A stretch of DNA of 64,000 nucleotides from Torreya grandis (taxonomy: Eukaryota > Streptophyta > Pinopsida > Cupressales > Taxaceae), in contig JARHVA010004807.1 in NCBI GenBank assembly GCA_037957365.1, positions 186,001 to 250,000 of the forward strand. Direction: 5' to 3'. Numbering within the stretch: position 1 is the stretch's first letter; the number at the start of each line of letters is the position of its first letter. This document shows positions 55,725 through 64,000 of this stretch, one piece after another. The notes under the pieces were generated by a model. It worked only from the letters and a program-made list of their open reading frames with translations, made no database searches and was not told where the DNA came from. A program made the position numbers and the translations under genes.

Positions 55725-57440
55725 ATGATGAGGGATAGAGTCCCTCCATTGCTAGTGCAATTATGAGAGTTCAAGAGTGACAAGGACTGGGCACATCTTA
55801 CGGTAGTAGGATTTGGAGGGATTCATCATTATCAACATTTCTATCAAGATATCAGCATGATGGTTGCATTTTTGGAACAATGAGTTCATACCACCAACAC
55901 AATTTGGATTTTGATCAGTGAGATGACCATTACTACTAAGGACATCCACCACATTCTATGAGTACTGATTCTAGGTTATCCTATATATATAGTGGATAAA
56001 GCTAGATGAGCAATAAGATTGGTGTACTTTTATGAAAAGGATGCTAGAGATATTAGATTATTTGCTGGGGGGTTCTCCTTTTAGACACTATATGATCAGG
56101 ATCCTACCAAGAGACTAGTATCGACCATGATGATGATGGCACTGACTTATGTACTACCAAACTTTGGGTGAGGATGATTACCATGGAGCTTGTCAGGTGT
56201 GATATTAGGCATGGTATATTTTAGGATAGTGTTTGCTTTAGTACACATATTACTAGGGTAGATATATAAAGAGTTGTGGAGTTAGCGTACTAGATGTTGA
56301 TTAGGTTTAGATATTACATTTATTTTACATTTTTGGGCGTATGACCACATCCATGTAATTTTCCCTAGAGGGACTCTATGGGTTGGTTTTGAGGAGATGG
56401 TGTATAATGTAAGCTTCCTTTAGTGGAAGGAAGACCTAATTGTACCACATATAAATAGATTAGTATAGGATCTAGTACACTACAAATATGTCTTCAATGA
56501 GTTACATATAGGGGATGTTATTTAGAGGCCCTATGTAGACTTTCTAGCATGGTCAGGCAAAGGGATAGAGATAGATGATGTTGCATGAGAGATATGATTT
56601 CATAGATGATATCTAGATCACCTCAAGTTATTTTATTTTAATAGGGTCCATCAATAGTTTTGAATATTATAGGATATTCCACTAGCCCCACGCTTGTATA
56701 GGTAGGAGGATATAGAGCTAGTCTAACCAACACCTGATACTTTAGTGATTTTGATGGGGCCACAAGAGGAGATTATAACTATTGATATAGATGATTTGAG
56801 GTACATGGATGACTATGTATCATGGTTTTTAGAGGAGATAGCAAGTGGGTAGGGTAGAGCAGTGAGGCCTTGATAGGAGATGGTATAAGATGCGAAGAGG
56901 GGAGAGGTGGAGTAGGAGGCTCTACATATACATATTGACGAGGCGCCAGTATGAGATTCCCCTACTCAGGAGTTGATAGATATAGATGTAGTTATGGCTG
57001 AGAGGGATACTTTGAGGGCTCAACTATATGTGGTATAGGCAACTCATATCACATTATAGGGGTAGATTTCCACACTACAAAGTGATCTAGAAAGCATGAG
57101 GGGTCAAAGGGACCATGCTATACAAGAATATGATGGTGATAGGGTAGAGCTAGAGAAGATGAGGTCTACTTAGCTGAGAGACCCACTCTAGACATTGTAA
57201 GATCTAGCATTGCACCTCTAGATATAGTAACACTCTAGTAATACAAAGATTTACTTGTGGAGATGTCATATTATGAGAGGATAGTATAGAGGTGGCTACC
57301 TAATGTTCTTCAATTTGATTCATATGTGATCAACCATCATAGATCATAGAGGACTCCTGGGGGTATAATTAGTTTAGGGAGTATAGTAGGCCAAGGAGGG
57401 GATGATGAGGGAGGTGACAATATTCACCTTAGTAGGATCA
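55725..57440 (+). pseudogene. Plant-mobile-domain-like ORF with coiled-coil end, stops only in first part
   Basis: From ATG at 55725/55728 one frame reads on for about 400 bp with TGA/TAG stops at arginine/glutamine-like places. A DKDWAHLTVVGFGGI stretch, a helix ending FLEQ, an ISEMTITTKDIHHIL segment and LGYPIY follow the order of the plant mobile domain (a GEMTITL-D-V-x-x-LLGLP-like core). PMD proteins occur in plant genomes and inside some gypsy and Mutator-like transposons. The part at about 56,980-57,180 is heptad-like (AERDTLRAQL..., LQSDLESMRGQRDHA). It is plus-strand, opposite to elements C and D. Family assignment is inference. Confidence 0.5.
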
Positions 57441-57512
57441 AGTTCACCAGTAGAGCGTACTATATGGGTTGAGAGCCCCCCCTAATATTCATTATGACAT
57501 TTGTATAGACTT

Positions 57513-57514
<2 letters not shown>

Positions 57515-57585
<71 letters not shown>
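57515..57585. repeat. (AT)n microsatellite, about 71 bp
   Basis: Uninterrupted alternating AT. A run of Ile-Tyr codons in the frame across it is an artefact. Confidence 0.98.
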
Positions 57586-57587
<2 letters not shown>

Positions 57588-58959
57588 GTTTATGGATCAT
57601 GTGTATTCACTTATGGATTTATTGATAGTTAGAGATATGTTATGCTTTTATGGATTTATGGATGGATTTTAGATTAGATGTTATGCTTATTAATTTTGAT
57701 TATTTTTATCATCTATGTTATGGATGGATTTTAGATCATGGATGTGATGGATTATAGATTTTAGACATTATGTTTTTAATTTTGATTATTGTTAGTATAT
57801 ATATTGTGGATGGTTATGGTTTATTAATTATGGATTTTACATGTCATGGATTATAGATATTATATCATGAGTTATGTTTTTTAATAAATGGATTATGCCT
57901 AATGATGATTATGAATTATTTTATAGCATGAGATATATATTTGATAAATGGATTATGATTATAGATTATAAATGGATTTTAATGTTTTTAATGGTTATGG
58001 ATTTATGGATTTTAGTTATTACAAATCATGGATTTGCTCGGCATTGACTTGGACCATAACCAAAAGAAAACTTCTCATATGCATGGCCTATGCATCCTTT
58101 GCTAGATGATAATAGATTATGACACTAACTAGGTTAGCTAAAGCTTCAACCTTGATCATTTATTAGGATTATATACTTTTGATGGAATGGGGAATAGATT
58201 GCTTTAGAGATAATTTATTTTCACCTCATATTTCAAAATCAGGATTTATCCTTCAGGAACCATTTTTATGCCAACAAGTAGACAGATCAATATGGGAATT
58301 TTACAATTAGAAAGTTGATCAATACAGGAATATTTCTTAGGATATTAATTTTAACAATTTATTTTATTTCTCTTGTTTATTTTTAGGGCTTTAAAATGAC
58401 ATAATTTGAAAGTTGATCAATGCAGGAAGTTTTTTTCTTGGTAGCCATCCTTCAAGGGAATGGTCTACATTTTGATGTTTTTGCACAGCTATCCTTAAAG
58501 GGATCAATATGTTATTTTGTCTTTTTTATTTGATTACATCTATCCTTTGAGGGATCAGTCTGTTTATGTAGCCCATTTTGATACTTTTGCTTTTCACTAC
58601 TTTTTTTTTTTGAATCCCAAAGAAGATAATACACAATGGCATAAAAATATCCCTTATGATGGCTTCCATGAATTCATCACATGAGATCATTGTGTTTCTT
58701 AGGAAATTAATGGTTTTTAGGAAATAATGGAAATAATGATCTAGGTTTTCTCCTATAATAGGTGAAACTTATCCATGAGAGAATGCTATGTATAGAGCCA
58801 GGGTATACATAATCAAGGTTGAGGTTATAGTGTCTACCAAATAACCACATAACTCTCATATCATTATTTGGTATTTTGAGATAAGGGAATATGACAAGAT
58901 GCAAGATGAGCTAACTAAAATGAGCCAAGATCTATCAACTATAGTAAGGATGTAGATGC
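57586..58959. other. Simple-sequence-rich region, post-pol part of element D
   Basis: 57,590-58,030 repeats atggatt/ttagatt words. On the minus strand this whole stretch would follow D's integrase and could contain its 3' UTR and LTR. Short repeats stand out: atccttcaagggaat-type words at 58446, 58490 and 58541 with a weaker one at 58246, and gttgatcaatacagg-type words at about 58,315 and 58,411. An LTR border was not found. Confidence 0.4.
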
Positions 58960-60135
58960 AATGCATTAAGAGGTTCTCATTCTAGTTTACCATCAATAGA
59001 AGCCAAATGATATGCCCCAGATTTGTATTTATAGGTTATGATGTATGGTCTAAGCTAATTAGGAGAAAAATTTCCCCTCTTAATTCATTCCATATTAGTG
59101 ACATGTTGATTTTTATTGAGCATAAGACCTCTAATATTAAATTCATGCTCTCTTACATGTTGATAATATGCTTGTTTTAATCATTCTTGATATATATGAA
59201 GGTGATCAAGGGTTATTGTACAATGCTCATCTAAGAGTTCGAGTTGGGATAAACATTCTTGATGAAAATCCTCATAAAAAATGATGTCTTTAAGGGAGAC
59301 ATGAAGGGAAGGGATTTGGACTTCCAATGGATCACATAATGCTTGGACTTTTTCATTTTTAAAATATTTTTCATTATCTGTTATTATTTTATATGGAACT
59401 CCAAAATGACAAATAATGTGCTAGTGGATAAACTCCACAATATTTTTTGCCTTGCTCAAGATAAGCAGCACAACTTCCACCTATTTAATGAAGTATTCTA
59501 TAGCGGTGATAATAAATCCATGATGCTAGGATGATTTAGGATTGATTTGCCCCATAAGATTGAGCCCCCACTGGGAGAATGGCCAAAAGTCTCTTACTAC
59601 CTAAAAGGATTTACTAGGGACATGGGATAAGTTTGCATGTTATTGACATTTTACACATCTCTTAACATATACACAATAATCTTGATTCAAAGTGGGCCAA
59701 TAATAACCTAGATGTAAGATCTTATTAGTGATTACGCAACCACTAAAGTGTCCATTACATGACCCATCATGGACTTCTCAGATGGCTAGGGTAACTTCAT
59801 GATTTTTAAGATAATAGAGAAGAATACCATTGAATCTATGCTTATAGAGAACACCCCACAGTATGATATAGCGAGAAACTTTATATTGGAAGATGCATTT
59901 GACACCTTTGGATAGATGGGAAGGAGATAATCCTATAGACAAATAAGCAAATATTTGTGCATACCATGGTTCCTCTAGGTTTTCCTCAATATTATTAATA
60001 GATGAAAGATAGATTCTTGTATAAGAAGGAAGATTAACTTGATGGATAAGTACAAAAATCTTGGACTCTTGAGATGAAGATGGGATAAAAGAGGGAAGAG
60101 ACACCATAGTATCAGTGAACTTATTCATTGATCTA
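58960..60135 (-). pseudogene. Integrase of element D with internal deletion
   Basis: Zinc domain: HDGSCNGHF then VKRCVKCQ (59,640-59,800), with LGYYWPTL between. The first catalytic Asp reads Asn (WGLNLMG, 59559-59561). The second is intact in ITDN (59376-59378). The reading then jumps to the PLEVQIPSL block near 59,325, so about 80 residues including the catalytic Glu are missing. The C-terminus shows LRPYIIT, YHLASIDGK and a LHPYY end near 58,965. Confidence 0.8.
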
Positions 60136-60139
60136 GGGG

Positions 60140-60475
60140 TAGATTAAATGGCATAAAATTCAAAGGTGGATAAAATCTAATCATCTAACATCTTATATCT
60201 TTGAAGGATATCATTATTGCATTGGTGTACACTAGTATTTATGATTGAACACTAGCTAAAAATCAACATAGATATTAATGAACCTAACTCTTAATGAAAG
60301 GGTAGTTTGGAGCCTTATAATCAATGCTTCATAATCAACCATATTATTGGTGCAATCAAATTCTAACTTAAAAGACAAAGGCATGAGAATACCCTGAGGG
60401 GGGATTAATATAATTCCTTCCCCACCTCCTCACTCACATTTAGATCTATCAGAGAATAGAGTCATTTGATATTCT
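60140..60475 (-). pseudogene. Additional plant-type RNase H of element D, between RH and INT
   Basis: LFSDRSKCE (first Asp), GEGIILIPPQG, SFKLEFDCTNN, VDYEALIIGLQ (Glu) and INIYVDF (third acidic residue kept) are in order. The closing Asp strand is unreadable. This is the usual Tat position of the domain and is homologous to 29,721-30,191 in element B. Confidence 0.8.
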
Positions 60476-60980
60476 AGGACTAACTGGAAAGTGGAAATGA
60501 TAGATTTATCATGAAATTCATAATTGTGGTTAATTATCACTAAGAGGTGCTTCAACCAACTGATCAATAATAATCTACCCTTTAACATATTTTTGGTGGA
60601 GAAATTATAGATCAAATTCAACTAGAAGCATAATCCATCTAGCCATCCAATAATTCTATTAAGGCTTAGAATGCATAAACTTAAGGGGATCAGTACTCAT
60701 AAGTACGTATGTCTTATGGTTAAGTAGGAAATAATGAAGTTTAGAAGCTATAAGGACTAATGTTAGGCATAGTTTTTTTATATGCAAATAACATGTTTCA
60801 TATTCTATGAAGGTATGACTTATATAATAAATAACTTTCTCTTTATGATTTGTCTCGATGGGCAAGCATAACACCTAGAGAAGATCTATAGCCAAGATAT
60901 AAAGGAAGAAAGGATACCATTCCTTAGGTGGAGTGAGGATAGGAGGTGATAAAATATAGTCTTTGAGCATGTTAAAGTCT
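60476..60980 (-). pseudogene. Canonical RNase H and connector of element D
   Basis: EKVIYYISHTFIEYETCYLHIKKLCLTLVLIASKLHYFLL and VLMSTDPLKFM are open at 60659-60874, matching the second half of RT-attached RNase H. The connector to the additional RNase H is open at 60430-60621. Confidence 0.8.
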
Positions 60981-60984
60981 TCTT

Positions 60985-61800
60985 GACAATTAAAATCCCA
61001 TATAAAGTGACTATATTTCTTTAATTGATGGTGGAAAGGTTGACATTGATCAGAGAGCTAGGAAATAAAATGACAAATAAATTAGAGCTTGCCTTATAAA
61101 CTGTGAAGCTGATTAAGGTTGGATGAAGGAGGCATCTCTAAAATAGCCTTGATTTTAGTGAGATCCACTTCTATTCCATGAATAGAAACAATGAAACCTA
61201 GAAGTTTACCCATTAAGATGTCAAAAATGCACTTTTTTGGATTTAGATGCACATGATACTAGAGTAGATGATCAAAAATAATCTTAAGTATAGATAGGTG
61301 ATCCTTGTAGAGCTTTGACTTCCCAAGGAGATCATCTACATAATCCTTGACAATTTTTTGGATTATGTCATGAAATATATAAGTCATGGCTCGTTGATAA
61401 GTGGATCCTACATTATTTAAGACAAAATGTATAACATGATAGTAGAAGGGCCCCTAAGGAGTAATAAATTCATTTTTATGTGCAATAAGTATTTGATTAT
61501 TACCAAAAAAACCATCCATAAGGGACAACATTTCATGACTAGAAGTCAAATCCACTAATTAATCAATGTTAGGGATAGGGAAATCATATTTTGGATAGGC
61601 AAGATTTAAATCATGAAAGTTAGTATAGATGTGAAGTCTGCCTGTAAGCTTAGTGACTAGAATGATGTTGGACATCCACTAAGGATAATCAATGGGTTGA
61701 ATAAAGTTAACAGATAAAAGGCACTATAGTTCCTCTTTAACTAGGAGTGTGACACGAGGATACATTTTTCAGAGTTTTTGCTTCATTGGCTTAACATCAA
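60985..61800 (-). pseudogene. Reverse transcriptase of element D
   Basis: Blocks: a PRVTLLVKEEL lead, FHDLNLAYPKYDFPIPNID, LSLMDGFFGNNQI, the catalytic YVDD at 61331-61342, HLNPKKCIF and KLLGFIVSIHGIEVD. Stops and small losses are frequent; the catalytic Asp pair survives. Confidence 0.85.
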
Positions 61801-62880
61801 GAAAGGTAACAATATTATTGATAATGATTAAGGGGTTAATGCCAGGCATATCACTATAAGACCAAGCAAAGACATTATTATGGTCTGATAAAAAAGTGGT
61901 AAAATCCTAGTTTTCTTGTGAATGTAAGGCTTTGCTAATTTTAATAATCTTTGGGGTTTCTTGAGACCTAATATTAATATCAACTATGGTTTCATTTAAT
62001 AAGATAGAAAATTTATATGGAATAGAATTATGTAAATAAGTGTTTTTAGTGCCAAAATGAGTCAAGATTGACTCATCATCCTAACACTAAAAAATAGGGA
62101 TAGTTGGTGTATCATGTCCTATTAAGTTAAGATATACTAATGGGATGGTTTGGATTTCACCATCATGGTAGAAGATGAGAGATTCTAAGAAGATCATATT
62201 AACTTAAAAAAAAGCTAGGAGGGATGGATACAGTATCACTAGTCGAGGAAGAGGTCTCAGATGAGGAAGATGGTTCTTCTTCCAAAGATGGTATAAGAAT
62301 AGGTTTGGGGGTGGATTTAGAATATTTCTTAAAACCTAAGCCATGCTTTTCATGTGGCTTTCTGAAATCTCCTAATGTGACATCATGAGAACCTTACTTA
62401 TATCTACCCATACCAAAGCCTTTCTAGGTACATTGATAAAGATAGGTTTGAAAGAACTAGGGATTAATAAGAAAGGATAAATTAGATGTAAATAGTTTAG
62501 CACAATTACTATCATCAGGTTCTAAGGTAGCTTGATTGATCCCACCATATATTAAGTGAGTGCACAAGAAAGGCAGTTCAAAGGGAATGAGCTCACCTAG
62601 GCTAGGTGAATACATGGGTTGTTTATCGAGATGACCATATTCTCTAGGAGTAGGTAAGGTGTTAAGGGTTAATAATTGATATTCCCCCATTGAAAGCTAC
62701 TGCATTAGGGAGTTAATGGACTCCATAACAAGTAATTTTGAAGCAAGGATAGTTATGATAATCGAGGCTTGATTAGAAGATGAAGATGTAATTGTATTAG
62801 GCAAGGGTATTATGACATCACTTAGCTGAAAGGTGAAGCTGCATGATTTAAAGGGATGAGGATCAGTAGGGATGATGTGT
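61801..62880 (-). pseudogene. PR-RT linker of element D
   Basis: It contains the Tat-typical FAWSYSDMPGI motif near 61,850, a Ser/Glu-rich patch near 62,250 (EEEPSSSSETSSS) and an open stretch at 62457-62690. No enzyme domain recognised. Confidence 0.6.
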
Positions 62881-63430
62881 ACCTAGCCTTCATGTTCATA
62901 TTTAAGGCATCGATGGACTATGGAGGGTACACATTACATCATGTGAATCCATGAATATCCTAATAAAATGTTATATTGAAATGTCCCTTTAATAACATAA
63001 AAGAGTTCATGAATGGTGCGAGGACCTACATGAATGGGGAGAATGAATGTTCCTACCATGGGTACTATCATGTCATTAAATGCACAAAGAATCACTAAGG
63101 ATTGGGAATAAATGGTTTATGATAGTTGTAATTTTTAGAAAGCATGTGAGGAAATAATATTAATACTGACCTCATTATCAATCATAACTCTTTTAATTTG
63201 AGTTTGATTTATTTGAGCTATAATGAAAAGGGTGGGATCTTGATCTTCAGGGGATAAACGAACAACCTCAGAATCAGTAAAACTAAGAGTTGAGGCCATT
63301 TTGAGGGCTCTTATAAAAGCTGACAAAGTTTGAGGTTCATCTAGTTGAACCTCAATTGCTCAGAGAGCTTCTATCATTGTTTGTCGATGTTGTGAAGAGT
63401 TTTCAATAAGCTCATATAATGACATCTTTA
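62881..63430 (-). pseudogene. Protease region of element D
   Basis: FIIAQINQTQIKRVMIDNEVSINIIS is the retropepsin entry with the catalytic Asp kept but the Thr/Ser-Gly replaced by Asn-Glu. Downstream GPRTIHELFYVI and NILLGYSWIH match the later protease strands. Open at 63135-63326. Confidence 0.75.
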
Positions 63431-64000
63431 TAGGCACTTGGTGGAGTTATTTTAATATGGAGATTTGTACAAAATCCTTAGCTTCAGCTAGGGTAGTTCC
63501 TGTAAGAAAAAATTTAGGATTTTGTTTAGATCGTTTAAGTGTATTAGGTATAGAAACTCCTATAATTGAAACCTTAGCTTTATCAAGATTTTGGTTTTGA
63601 GAATGGGTAGTTATATGGATGACATCAACGTGTAATAAAGGTGGATCTAAAGAAGCTATTGACTCTTTATCACTTATAAGATTGGTAGGATTATAGGTGG
63701 GTGGAATGGATGGAATAGTGACCTTTTTCTTAGGAGTTTGATCATTTAGATCATCAATTGGTCATCATCCTAGACTAACTGTTAAATTATGGCCTTAAGG
63801 GGTTTGCAATTTTTTTGTATCATGTCCAAGTACTCTATGATATGCACATATTTCTTGATTTCTATACCAAGTAGGTCTTTGGGGGTGAATTTTGATAGAC
63901 CATATAGGTGGTAATGTAATGAGGGACGTATCCAATAATTGTTTAAAGATTATAACATAAGATCCCTTCAAAGGGTCATATTGTGGTTTTATAGGGGGTT
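63431..64000 (-). pseudogene. Gag C-terminus of element D
   Basis: CAYHRVLGHDTKK near 63,840 is the CxxH-x-GHD knuckle of Tat-type Gag. The rest is Pro/Ser-rich, ending in a FVQISIL-x-LHQVPI stretch before protease. It continues beyond the window. Confidence 0.65.

Larger units (their letters stand above)
58960..64000 (-). mobile_element. Tat-type Ty3/gypsy element D, runs off the window
   Basis: Minus-strand order is gag end, PR, RT, RH, additional RNase H, INT. The FAWSYSDMPGI motif before RT, the CAYHRVLGHD knuckle and the second RNase H between RH and INT are typical of the Tat/Ogre branch. Many stops and some frameshifts occur. Gag start and 5' LTR lie beyond 64,000. Confidence 0.85.

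Noticed and set aside
57469..57672. Frame with a long Ile-Tyr run
   Set aside because: It is a translation of the (AT)n microsatellite.

Overview
This window looks like repeat-dense, gene-poor nuclear DNA from a plant with a very large, slowly turned-over genome. A gymnosperm is my best guess, but the sequence does not name the species. The evidence is: an AT-rich composition; four heavily decayed Ty3/gypsy retrotransposons of plant type; two LINE-derived inserts with DUF4283 plus CCHC ORF1 proteins; a miniature LTR element (TRIM) present twice; and a long complex tandem repeat. I found no host gene, rRNA, tRNA gene, CRISPR or organellar insert that I can support. Coding traces are pseudogenes whose stops mostly sit where CAG, CAA, CGA or TGG codons would be expected, which is the pattern of 5-methyl-C decay.

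Layout. 1-14,820: Ty3/gypsy element A, plus strand (gag, PR, RT, RH, INT, a spacer, then a large extra third ORF and a 3' LTR). A LINE ORF1 fragment (6,971-8,692) splits its integrase. 14,821-19,585: unannotated DNA holding an ORF2-less LINE copy (15,534-17,813) with a perfect 18-bp target duplication. 19,586-45,260: a tandem array of ~1,045-bp long (L) and ~452-bp short (S) units. It is interrupted by LTR retrotransposon B (25,358-35,224, 5-bp TSD), by a one-LTR TRIM copy (42,271-43,519, 5-bp TSD) and by about 1 kb of unrelated sequence. 45,261-48,065: unannotated. 48,066-52,930: minus-strand gypsy element C, close to B, with a complete TRIM (48,955-50,970) inside its integrase. 52,931-57,514: spacer with four short arrays of a ~20-bp-period near-palindrome, then a plus-strand ORF with a plant-mobile-domain-like start and a coiled-coil end. 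57,515-57,585: (AT)n. 57,586-64,000: minus-strand Tat-type gypsy element D, running off the window inside gag.

How parts relate. The nesting gives relative ages. The array predates B, whose LTRs differ by about 10% over the first 240 bp by eye. C predates its TRIM, whose LTRs differ by about 5%. Elements B and D both carry an additional plant-type RNase H. In D it lies between RH and INT; in B it lies between PR and RT. The most unusual signals are that domain order, the helically spaced GACCGACGTCGGTC-type motifs in the TRIM promoter and their possible decayed counterparts at 53.5-55.6 kb, the higher-order L/S array whose two edges fall at the same unit boundary, and two LINE derivatives with ORF1 but no ORF2.
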